From Pseudorasbora parva (taxonomy: Eukaryota > Chordata > Actinopteri > Cypriniformes > Gobionidae), in NCBI RefSeq assembly GCF_024679245.1, contig NW_027125108.1:1-64000 (forward strand): a DNA stretch of 64,000 nucleotides, in the 5' to 3' direction. Position 1 is the stretch's first letter, and every line of letters begins with the position of its first letter. The translations under genes and the position numbers were made by a program. This document shows, one piece after another, positions 8,332 through 18,756 of the stretch. The notes under the pieces were generated by a model. That model was not told the DNA's origin and did no database searches. It saw only the letters and a list, made by a program, of their open reading frames with translations.

Positions 8332-11300
8332 CATTCTTTCTCACTCAGACACACACACACTTATTCATTCTTTCTTTCTCACACACACACACACACACAC
8401 ACTTATTCATTCTGTCTCTCACACACACACTTATTCATTCTCTCACTCTCACTCTCTCACACACACACACACTCAGACACACAATTATTCATTCTCTCTC
8501 TCACACACACACACCTATTCATTCTCTCTCACACACACAATTATTCATTCTCTCTCTCTCACACACACACACACTTATTCATTCTCTCACACACACTTAT
8601 GCCTTCTCTCTTATTCTCTCAATTATTTATTTACAGGTTGAACAGGCAAGCACTGCGGCTGCTGTACCTCAGTTTTCGGGTCGAATGTTCGCAGAAGGTA
8701 GGGTTTTGTCTGTGCAGGCGTCTCATTGCCAGAATGATGTTAGATATGATGTTTTCTCCAGGAATCATCAGTGCACGTGCGTCGCATTGACATTCTTGGC
8801 TAATCAAAATGAAGGGATTCCGTTTCAAACGCCGGACCTCGATAGAGTTTTAGAGGACGGGGATGCGTTGTACGTCGGCGTTAAAATGCAGCTTATGGCT
8901 GAAAAACGATTTAATAATGATCATCTCACTATGGAGGAAGTACCGGTGAGCGTGTCGTCGTTTAACCGAGCACATCAGGTACTGAAGTCTGAAGTGATGA
9001 TGGGATATCTACGAGCCAGAGGGACCCCTGACATGGAAGGGTGGTGGATTCCTCTCACTGAAAGACTGCAGTGCCTCACTACAGATGTTAGCCATGCACT
9101 TCTGATCGTTTCTCCAGAGTGCATCGCGGTGTTCAGAGACCGATGTGGAAGGTATGGATTCTTTGATTCGCACTCACGAACTGCAGAAGGCTTGCCCCAT
9201 CCAACTGGTCATGGAACTGCAGTCATGTTGACTTTTACCCACCTGGGTGACATGATTGACAGACTCCTCAAGGTCTTCCAGGATCGTGGAGATAAAGCAA
9301 ACTATGAATTCATGCCGGTGTCGTTCGAAACCGAGCAGCAGTCTGGGCGACTACCTTCACCATCGGTTTCTGAACAGGCATCGAAAGTGACGTTAGCTCC
9401 ACCCGAACCAGAAACAAATGTTGGAGCCAAAGTAAATCGTGTTAGCTCTGGAACGAAAAAACAGGACACGATAGATAAAAGAAATAAACATAGGCGAAGA
9501 AAAGAAATCCGCAAAACTTTAAACATGTCAAAACAAGCTAGAGAACATAAGGACACAACACCGTCTTATGCAATCCAAAAACATAAAAAAAGAGATTATG
9601 CGAGACAGAGATATGTCACTTCCTTAGAATACCAAGCAAATAAAAAAGCAGCGACTAGGATAAAGTATTATCAGGATGCCCGCATCCGAAGCAAAAAGAA
9701 AAATTACATGGTTAGGCGGTATAGGACGGATACTCTTTTCCAGAGTAAAATGAAAGCGTACGCGGTTAGGCGTTATAAGACCGATACTAATTTCCAAAAT
9801 AAAATGAAAGCGTACGCGGTTAGGCGTTATAAGACCGATACTAATTTCCAAAATAAAATGAAAGCGTACGTGGTTAGACGGTACAATACGGATACTCTGT
9901 ACCAGAGTAAAATGAAAGCATACATGGTTAGCCGATATAGGACGGATACTCTGTTCCAGAGTAAAATGAAAGCGTACATGGCAAAGCGATATGCGGGTGA
10001 CCCGGAGTTTAGAGCACATCACATCCTGCGATGTACGCTGCGCAAGTCGGAAAAATGCGTCGGTGATGTATCATATCGGATCCTGCATCGGCTGCAATGC
10101 GCACTCAGGATTAAAAGGAAATACAGACCGTACATCTGCTTTAGCCAAGAAACACCACAGCCTTTGGTTGGCCAAGCGATTGAGAGTGCCATTAATGCGT
10201 TCCGATGCAAGATTCGACATGGGCCAACACATGTCTGCACGGTCTGTCACAGAGGCCTGTTTCCAGATCAGGTCAAGGCCTGTAACAGATCGAATTACGT
10301 AAAAAACGTTCAAGTTGCCGCGTCTTGCTTGACCGGGAAGTATGTCCACGCCTGTGATCGTGCCTGCTCAAGTCCATGCGTCGTTCCACTAGAGAGAACA
10401 GAGGAGTGGATTTGCCACACGTGTGACAGCCATCTTAAAAGAGGCCACATGTCTTCGATCGCAGCAGCTAACCGACTGGAATTGCCACCCATCCCGGCGG
10501 AACTGCTCCAATTGAATGTCCTCGAACGCCAACTCGTCGCAAAAATTTTACCGTTTGCTAAAATAATTGCTTTGCCCAAGGGAAGGCAGCGAGCGGTGCA
10601 TGGCTCTGTTGTTTGTGTGCCCTCTGAAGTGGAGAAGACGGTTAACTCTCTCCCAAGACCTAGCAGTGAGTCCCAGCTGCTGCAGGTCAAGCTTAAGAGA
10701 CACATAAATTTCAAAGGTTATCAGCACTTTCTTACCGTTGACATGCGTAACGTGCTTTCAGCTTTAGCGACGCTGAAAGCCATACATTCCGAGTACCGGG
10801 ACATCTCCATAAGAGAAACGGCGACGTTCGACTTAGACAACGAAAACGACGACGATAGGGAGGAAGAACAACAACCGGTCGATGTTGCCGAGCGGGACGA
10901 GCAAAACGTTAGTGTAGAGGAAAAGGACGAACTCCGACCGGGTCTCACGTTAGACACGTGTATGCAGCCGCCTGACATCGCGCAAGAGATCATGTCGTAC
11001 GGCGAGGGGGTTTTTAGCATCGCGCCTGCGCAAGGACAAAAGCCTGTCGGGTTTTTCAAGATCCCTAAGCTGGAAGCCATGGCGTTCCCCGTTCAATTTC
11101 CGACCGGACAGAACACAATTGACGAGGCGAGACAAGTATCCATAAGTCCGAGTATGTATTTCAACGTCCGATTGTTCGGCGTGGATACTCGTTTCGCCAA
11201 AGATCAGAGCTACCTTTTCTTCGCGCAGTTTGTGACGGAAACGCAACTGGCTAGAAACAGCATGTCTATCCAGTTGCGAAAAGGTAAACCGGTAACTAGA

Positions 11301-14300
11301 GATGGCAGACGAATTTCAAACAAGCTGCTTCAAGATAATCGCGAAATCGAGCGCTTAGTCCACAACAGAGACGCCACGCGTTTTATGCAACCGTTGAGAG
11401 GCTCTCCAGCTTACTGGGAGAAAACTTTGAGAGATCTGCAGGCTATGATTAGACAGTTAGGGAAGCCGACGTTTTTTTGCACGTTCAGCGCAGCCGAAAT
11501 GCGATGGCCTGAAATCATAACCGCGATCAAGGCCCAGCAAGGTGAACAAATCGACTTTTCCGAGCTCGACTGGAACACGAAATGCGACGTGCTCCGTAGC
11601 AACCCCGTCACGGTAATGCGCATGTTTGAGAAACGCGTCGACGCGCTCATGACTCATCTGCTGTTGTCGCCCGCCGAACCCATCGGTAAAGTCGAGGACT
11701 ACTTTTACAGGGTTGAGTTTCAAGCTAGAGGAAGCCCACATATCCATCTCCTTGCTTGGATAAAGGATGCGCCGGAGTTTGAGAGCGAACAGGATAAGGA
11801 AGTGTGCGACTTTATCGACCGCTACATATCCTGCCGGTTGCCCGATTCCGACTCTGATCCTGAGCTTCATCGCATCGTCACCGAAGTTCAGCTTCACAGC
11901 CGGAATCACTCCAAATCTTGCAAGAAGGGAAATGTATTATGTAGATTTGGCTTCCCTAAGCTACCGGTGACTAGCACCACGATAACTCGTCCGCGACCGC
12001 CACGTCCCGAAGAAGAGGACGACGACGACGCGTCGGGAAGCTGCATGTTTGCGCCCCAAAACGGTAACGCTCGTCCCCAACCGCTGAACCCCGTCGACGA
12101 ACAGAAGCGCAAAGACGACCGAAAAAGGGCGAAGCGACGCGCGGCCGAACTAAAAGCGATGAGCGACGCCAAAGACAAACTCAAGCCGGTGTGGGATTTG
12201 TTGAACGATCCCCAAGCCTCCTTCAACAGCCTGTCAGAGCTGCTGGCCCAGTGTAAAATGAGCGCGGACGATTACGCTAATTCCGTCGAGGCACTGTCCA
12301 ATAACAACGTGATTTTGCTGAAGCGTGAGCCAAAGGAGGCTTGGGTGAACGGATACAATCCCGATTTGTTGAGGGCATGGAACGCCAACATGGACATTCA
12401 GTACGTCATTGATGCTTTTAGCTGCATCATGTACATGTTGTCGTACATTTCCAAGCCGGAGCACGAAATGGGCGAAATGCTAAAGAACGTCGTCAAGCAC
12501 GTGCGCGAAAGTAACGTGAACGAGGAGGACGAAATGAAGCACATAATGCAGGCGTACTCCAAACATAGGCAGGTAAGCGCGCAGGAGTCCGTGGCGCGAA
12601 CATGCAGCTTACCGTTAAAGAAGTGTTCGCGAAGCGTCGTGTTCGTACCGACCGACGACGACGCGCTTAAGATGAGTCTCCCGATTAGCGCGCTACTAAA
12701 TAAAGATCCCGATTCAGAGGACGTCTGGATGTCGGGGATCATCGATAAATACAGAGCAAGGCCTCGAACCCGAGAGTTCGAGATCATGTGTCTGGCCGAT
12801 TTCGTTTCCGAATGCCGCATCGTTTACGGTCAACAAACGAAAGGGAAAAATGTTCACCGGCTGCTAAACGGTATGGGCTATTTCCAAAAAAGAAGCGTCG
12901 GTAAGCCTGCGGTTATTAGGTACGCGCGCTTTTCAAAAGAAAAACAACCCGAAAAATTTTACGGTAGATTAGTCAAACTTTACCTGCCCCATCGTTCCAA
13001 CGAACAGTTAAAACCTCATCGATTTCCAACGTATGAGCAGTTTTACACTAGCGCATCCGTGGAGCTACCCACACACCCGGGTCTCCTGATGCCTGTTCGT
13101 GCCATCGTGCAAGCACGCCAAGAGAAATTCGAGAAAAACAGCGAAGAAGTCGACAAGGCGTTCGATCAGCTGCAACAGCAGGGACCGTCCGAGAACGCGT
13201 GGACTGCTTTTGCACCTGAAGTCGAAGTCGACCGCTTGGAGTGCGTTGCGGAACGAGAAGACGTCAATCCGGAGGGGGAGAGTGCTGTACAAGACGATGT
13301 TCCAGAATACCGCATTCTGGAACACGGAGACGGAGTTGTACCGCAAGTAGAGGAACCCCAGATGAGTGCCGAATTCGTTAGGGCGTTGTTTCGGAGTCTC
13401 AACGAGACGCAGGCAGCCATATTTTACACTGTCTGCCAGTGGTGTCAGCAGCGCGTGTGGGGTCAAAATCCAGAACCGTTTTACTACTTCGTATCGGGTG
13501 GTGCGGGTTGTGGCAAATCGCACGTCATCAAGTGCATCTACACGGAAGCGTCGAAAATTTTGAGACAACTGCCTCAAATCCGAGAGGAAGGGGATCTCTC
13601 CGTGCCCACGGTAATCTTGAGCGCGTTTACTGGAACGGCAGCGTACAATATTTCGGGCAAAACGCTGCATTCCTTTCTAAAACTCCCGCGGAACCTGAAA
13701 CCGCCGTATCAGGGACTCGGGAATGCTCTAGATGAGCTGCGAGCTGTATTGCGCGACGTCCAAATTCTAATCATTGATGAAATCTCCATGATTTCAAAGG
13801 ATCTTTTTGCCTACGTAAACTGGAGATTTCAGCAAATCAAAGGCAGCAAGAAACCTTTCGGTGGGGTCTCTGTTCTCGCGGTGGGTGACTTTTACCAACT
13901 GCCACCTCTGGGTAAAGCCAAACCACTGTGCGTCTTCGAAGAGGATGTTTTGGACTTCTGGAAAGACCATTTCCAGATGATTACCCTCACAGAGATCATG
14001 CGTCAGAAAGAGGACCTTGCTTTTGCCCAGCTTTTGAACCGGCTGCGTGTTAAGCCCAAGTCCGGCGACCTCCGAGAAGCCGATAGAGCGTTGCTACTTC
14101 AGGCCGTGAAGAACCCCGAAGACTGCCCGTGTGATGCACTGCACATATTTGCCACAAACAAGGAAGTCCACAGACACAACTCCGAAACAATCGACGCTCT
14201 TCACACTGACATCGTCATCGTAAACGCCGAAGACTACAGGAAGGACCCGAGGACGGGAGGGATGAAGAGGCAAATGAAGCCTGTCGTCGGGAAAAAAACC

Positions 14301-15527
14301 GACCTGCTCGACACCGTTAAAATTGCGCTGGGAGCGCGCATAATGGTGACCAGGAACCTGGACGTTGAGGAGGGACTCGTGAACGGATCATTCGGGAAGG
14401 TTTCAAATATTGTCCGTAAGACAAAAGATGGAACCGAGACCGTTCAGATGCTTGGACTGACGCTGGACAACCCCAACGCCGGCAAGAATCACCGCAGAAA
14501 GGTGCAAGGTGAAGACGACGACCTGGTGTACATCGAGAGGTCCGAGGAAAGCCTGAGGAAAGGAGTGGTTCGTCGCCAGTTCCCCATCAAGTTGGCCTAC
14601 GCCTGCACGGCTCACAAAGTTCAAGGGATGACCATGCAGAGTGCCGTAGTGTCGCTTAAGAAGATTTTCGAGCCGGGAATGGCCTACGTCGCGCTCAGCA
14701 GGACGACCTCGCTCCGTGGACTGCACATCACGGACTTCAACGAGAAAAAGATTTATGCTGATTCTGCGGTCACGGCCTCGTTACGGAATATGACACGAGC
14801 GTCGTTTGGCGGAATCATGCCGCTTTTACAGAAGACGAGGGAGACGGAAGTGGATCAACACTTCAAAATCGTCCACCACAACACGGAGGGACTGTCATCC
14901 CACATCGAGGACATCCGAAGACACCACGAACTGCTTTTGGCAGATATTCTTTGCATGACGGAAACTCACCTGACCGGATCGTTCATTTCACCCCATCTGC
15001 AACTGCAAGGATACAACGCATTTATGCGAAATAGGCAAGTCTCCTACTCGACGCACCAAGAAATTGCAAAGAAAGATGGAGGTGGCGTTGTCATATTTTG
15101 TAAAGAGCATATTTCAGCTCAGCCTCGGCAATTTATACAAAATGTGACCGATCTGGAGTTTGTCGTTATCAAAGTGGATAGTCCCGTCCAATTGACGATC
15201 GCCGCCGTCTACCGGCCACCGAGCTATAGTCTCAAAGACTTTTTGGACAATGTGAAGAGCCTTTTAGATTATTTGGAGATAGCGGAAAAACATCCCGTCA
15301 TTGTCTGTGGCGACTTCAACGAGGACCTCTTGGGTACAGGGAAAAAAGCGGTTTTGGAATTGTTCCAGTCAAAGGGATACGCGCAACTGATCACCACAGC
15401 AACGACCAAAAAACGCACACTCCTGGATCACATCTACATCTCTCATCCGGATTTGTGCCTTCAGGCGGGTGTGTTACATAGTTATCATAGCTATCATAAT
15501 CCGGTGTACTGTATTTTGCGTACGTGA
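7626..15527 (+). CDS. Helentron protein (protease-like / Rep / helicase / endonuclease), two exons
   Basis: Exon 1 is 7626-7712 (29 codons, beginning [10 protein letters not shown]). Exon 2 is 8637-15527. Donor 'aag|gtactg' and acceptor 'atttacag|gttg' join in phase 0, giving 2,325 residues. The ATG at 8685 is internal, because 16 in-frame codons precede it in exon 2. Domains by spliced residue: cysteine-protease-like about 46-270 (Cys75/77, Asp206-x-His208); eight basic 18-residue repeats 346-489; Cys-rich DUF6570-like region (CxxC at 563/566 and 622/625); acidic linker about 760-795; Helitron-type Rep about 870-1300 with HIH at 1064-1066 and Tyr1295/Tyr1299; Pif1-like helicase about 1605-2065 (Walker A Lys1656, Walker B Asp1743-Glu1744); EEP endonuclease about 2105-2325 (Glu2138, Asp2255, Asn2257). 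In known Helitrons, Rep cuts and joins single strands and the helicase unwinds DNA for rolling-circle transposition. No frameshift or stop is seen, but the last EEP motif lacks its usual Asp. Confidence 0.93.
7713..8636 (+). repeat. Intron 1 filled with CA/CACT simple repeats
   Basis: A 924-bp intron made mostly of CACTCA, TTCATTCTCTCACAC and (CA)n tracts, with the longest pure (CA)n at about 8254-8329. The copy 2 intron (62457-62960) is 504 bp and lacks the interspersed repeat at 7987-8252. Open frames rich in Thr/His here are artefacts of the repeat. Confidence 0.9.
7987..8252 (+). repeat. Interspersed fish repeat inside intron 1
   Basis: Non-simple sequence between CA tracts, from 'ctggtgcgctatctttctgg' to 'ggttgaagtccccaccaggc'. 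It resembles a CA-flanked repeat I associate with cyprinid genomes (segments 'tcacaggaaactttctgcat' and 'tgatttataagcg'). It is absent from the corresponding intron of copy 2, so it is an insertion in copy 1 or a loss in copy 2. Confidence 0.6.
9585..10016 (+). repeat. 54-bp coding repeats (18-residue basic units)
   Basis: Six clear units start at 9693, 9747, 9801, 9855, 9909 and 9963, and two degenerate units start at 9585 and 9639. The theme is KMKAYxVRRYxTDTxFQS. The units at 9747 and 9801 are identical at the nucleotide level, showing a recent duplication. Lys/Arg/Tyr spacing suggests nucleic-acid contact, but function is not known from sequence. Confidence 0.9.
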
Positions 15528-15814
15528 GTTTTTGTCGTGGATGGCTATTGCGGCGCGCTTAGCTAGAATCAAAACCAACCCATTGGGCCACTGAATCCGC
15601 ATTAACGACAACAGATGGGGCAACAGCCTTAGTCCTAATGGGTTGTTATCATAGCTATCAAAATCCGGTGTACTGTATTTTGCGTACGTGAGTTTGTGTT
15701 GTAGATGGCTATTGTTGTGCGTTTAGCTAGTATGCCATACGGAACCAACCCATTGGGCCACTGAATCTGCATTAACGACAACAGCTGGGGCAACAGCCTT
15801 AGTCCTAATGGGTT
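15481..15814 (+). repeat. Tandem duplication of the ORF 3' end with inverted repeats
   Basis: 15481-15644 (last codons, stop, about 117 bp downstream) is repeated at 15645-15814 with point changes and a small insertion. Each copy ends in an inverted repeat with arms AACCCATT and AATGGGTT (15577-15584 with 15637-15644; 15747-15754 with 15807-15814). A third, decayed trace lies about 15850-15905. Helitrons and Helentrons carry hairpins near the 3' terminus, so this may be a doubled terminator-type hairpin, but the element end is not defined. Confidence 0.8.
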
Positions 15815-16984
15815 TGGCGGCGCGTATGGTTGTGTTGAGATGAGTCATACGGAACCATAACATGGGGCTAGGACAGCCAATGCTATGGGTTGGCGCGTAT
15901 GGCTGGGTTGCAGTTTGATTGTGCGTTGTACGGTCGGCTCGAGATTTTGTGACGCTCGTAACCAAAAAAAGCGTATAATTTTGCAAAGTTCGGCTCGTAT
16001 TAGCGACTTATTAGTAGTGCAGCAGCTCCAGGGAGGACACGGCGGCAGCGGCGGATCCAGTGAGGAGTCGTGTGCCAGCTCCAGGGACGACACAGACAGT
16101 GGCAGTGAGACACGAGGACAGGAAGGTAAAGCAATACATGGTAATAAACTGTTGTAATTTAATGTTTGTTGTGATTTTTGACCTTATAATACAAGTTTTA
16201 AGTTGAATTTGTGTTCAGTCTGTACGATTTGTGACAATTTGTATTTGATGCATTTTATAAAGTCCCCTTTTATCCTGTTGTCGATGTGTGCAGGAAGAAT
16301 TTGGAGACGACAGCAGTGCTGTCTGTGACCGGACATCAGTGCGCAATACCATATGAAGCTAGGTGTTTAAACATCTCGCTTAAGTCACTGTACCACTGCA
16401 CATCATAACCACATTTGGAGGAAACTGTTAAATCTAATATTGGTTTTGATGTTTTTCAGAAACCGGCCATTTGAAGTCTGAGAAGAAGCTGGACACCAAT
16501 ATATGGACTCATTTCTTTCTGCAAGGTTTTCTGGTGAGTTTACTTTTATTTATCTCTTACATTTTTTTTAGTACTTGTGTTTTTAGTGATCCCAATATTC
16601 ATTTCTCAATTTCATGCCCAGGGGACTGGACCACATGTGTATGGCGTTGAGGACAGCGCTAAAGACTGAACAAGCACAGCTAGAAGCACAGGGGTAAAGT
16701 ATGTCAGCACTGCGGATGTCCATAATCAGGTTTGGTTCATTTAGTTTTAAGGTAATACAAATGCAAACAAATAATGTGTAATACTAAACTGTTTTTTTTT
16801 GTCTCCTTGTGTGCATGTGAGTGTGTATGCGTTTGTTATAGACTGCGCGTTTGTGTGTGTGTGTGTGTGTGAGTGAGTGAGAGAGTGAGTGTTAGATAAA
16901 GAATGAATGGAGAGTGAATGTTCCTTTCCAAGGATCGCCACCTTGTCGTTGGTGGAAAGGCTTGTGTGTTCCAGTGATCCCTAA
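15815..16984 (+). other. Downstream region with four exon-like segments
   Basis: Splice-bounded segments: one ending 16125 (Ser/Gly/Asp-rich frame, donor 'ggaag|gtaaag'); 16294-16362 (acceptor 'gtgtgcag', donor 'ctag|gtgttt'); 16460-16533 (acceptor 'tgtttttcag', donor 'tctg|gtgagt'); 16622-16693 (acceptor 'catgcccag', donor 'ggg|gtaaag'). Joining the first two gives an early stop in the frame tested, so a long noncoding transcript or decayed captured gene exons is more likely than an intact gene. A (GT)n tract lies about 16850-16872. Confidence 0.3.
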
Positions 16985-17126
16985 CGGCCATTTCACACTG
17001 CAAGCATGAGCTTCACGTCAGCAAAACTACACACACACTCTGTGTGAATGCACTCTTTGCTTGTCATGCACACTGGAAAACATACACTGCTCATGCGCTG
17101 CTCAAGCTTGCAGTGTGAAACGGCTG
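16985..17126. mobile_element. MITE-like element, 142 bp, TAA target duplication
   Basis: Terminal inverted repeats of about 27 bp: the left arm begins CGGCCATTTCACACTGCAAG, and the right arm is the imperfect complement ending CTTGCAGTGTGAAACGGCTG. TAA flanks both sides (16982-16984 and 17127-17129). A 3-bp TWA duplication is typical of PIF/Harbinger elements. There is no coding capacity, so it would be non-autonomous. Confidence 0.6.
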
Positions 17127-17129
17127 TAA

Positions 17130-18478
17130 GAGTAAGCGGCTTGCTTAAGGGTGAGGTTCCAGACTAAGTGCGATCCAAATTGCCATTAATTAAATAAAAG
17201 TAAATTTTGAACATAATTTCATGGTTTTGTCTTTCTTCATCATTTTATAATCAAATATTGTGTGACTGTTACATGCAAAATTATCCATTCAATTCTCAGT
17301 TTCCAACAGGCATACTTGTGCATTACATCAACATCTGACGTTTGTGATAATTTGGTAAATGACCAGCCATAGTAATGAAATTGAGAGTCATGTTTAATGC
17401 TTATCATCCTTAGATCAACTATAATACATTCCTGGGATTCCTCATGTAAGTGAAACGGTACATATGTCCATTTTGTAAATGTATGCTCCTGAATGTGATG
17501 GTGAGAAAAAAAATGTTCTGGGTTTAAATCTGATGCTGTATAGTATTTCCTCAGTAAAACTAATTTACCAGCCTCAATTAACAATACATTTTGAACTACA
17601 GAGATCCAGGTATAGTGACAGATGGTCCTTTAAAATGGCTTTTTATATACTCGTTATATACATGTCTGTGCTTCAAACTAATTTAAAATCACATATCCAA
17701 TGAGTATTTGTTCAGTGTTCACTGCACAATAAAACATTCATCAGTCTTACTTCATGCTAACAAACTATCATTTGACAAATGTAAGACACTACACGTTTGA
17801 TATTGCTATGGCAGTAATGAGCATGCCCATTCTAAATGGTGTTTTAATCCTGAAGTGTGCATAAATGGAGACATATTGATAGATTTAGGCATAAACCCAA
17901 ACAAACATGAAGCTAATAAATATACAATTACAATATAATATGATTTCCATGCATTTTTGGGTCATTTTACTGCAATAAAGGATGTTTACAGACCAACCAG
18001 GTATGTACAGGCATGTAATACTGTAACAAGTAGAATTAGGTACTGTCCCTTTAAGGCGGACCGTGCGTTCACTCCGTAGATGGAGCGCGAGCTGTGAGCA
18101 TCGCGTGTCTCTGATATGTATTTCTCTTTGCTGTTTATTTCTCTTTTCAGTAACGCAGTTGTCAGTAAAGTGTTGCAAACTGCCCCATGTGAAAAAATTC
18201 CTCTCTTTTTTTCCATATTCTGTCCGTCTGAGATGTCGTTACCATGACGCGTTGCTATGGCCCAACATAACACACAAACACTCCCAAGTTGAGCTTAACT
18301 GCTCATTCTGACACTGCCTCTATTTTCTTTCTTTTGTTACAATTATTCTACTCATTATAAAAGTAAAACATAATGTGTTTGTATCTATAATCCTTTAACA
18401 TAAGTGTGATCATGCTGTCTGCCTAGGGCAACGGTTGTTTTCTTTTAATACCTATTATCGCCTGATCTTTACGTGCAA
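17130..18478 (+). other. AT-rich non-repetitive stretch, no gene seen
   Basis: Contains AATAAA at 17193-17198, which could serve as a polyadenylation signal for transcripts from upstream. A GC-richer patch about 18050-18110 ('ctttaaggcggaccgtgcg') might be promoter or exon sequence. Open frames on both strands are short and lack recognisable motifs. Confidence 0.4.
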
Positions 18479-18481
18479 TCT

Positions 18482-18562
18482 AGTGGCGCAGTCAGTTAAG
18501 CGGGTGGTTTACGGTGCATCGTTTTGACGTGATTGACACGGCTTCGAATCCGCGTTCGACAG
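18482..18562 (+). repeat. tRNA-like sequence, probably a SINE head
   Basis: Box A-like TGGCGCAGTCAGTTAAGCGG near 18484 and box B-like GCTTCGAATCC near 18541 are about 56 bp apart, as in tRNA-derived SINEs. The acceptor arm does not clearly pair, so a functional tRNA is unlikely. A SINE body may extend toward 18650. Confidence 0.5.
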
Positions 18563-18654
18563 AGTTTGCTCCTTTCCCTTTTGTCATCAAATATCACACT
18601 GGAAAGGTATTTGCTTTCAATAAAAAATGATGGCAATTAACACACACAATCATT

Positions 18655-18756
18655 GTTGGGCTCTTTTGACTCAGACTGGTAAATAGCCTTTAAAAATCAC
18701 ACACAATATCATATAGGGTGTGCTTGACATACATGTTGCAGTCTCTTGCAATAACA
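18655..18756 (+). repeat. A unit 3' fragment (left boundary of the main array)
   Basis: Begins with 'gttgggctcttttgactc', matching the internal part of A units, and continues to 'gcagtctcttgcaataaca' before the first full GGGCCCCGAG head. This is where the 40-kb array starts. Confidence 0.75.

Noticed and set aside
8216..8641. Thr-His repeat frame of 141 codons
   Set aside because: It is a CA-repeat translation inside intron 1, as shown by the splice sites at 7712/7713 and 8636/8637 in both copies.
13065..13670. Minus-strand frame of 201 codons inside the Helentron gene
   Set aside because: It is a shadow of the plus-strand helicase coding region. No motif supports it.
18482..18562. Functional tRNA gene
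   Set aside because: A and B boxes are recognisable, but the acceptor stem and overall cloverleaf do not clearly form, so a tRNA-derived SINE head is preferred.
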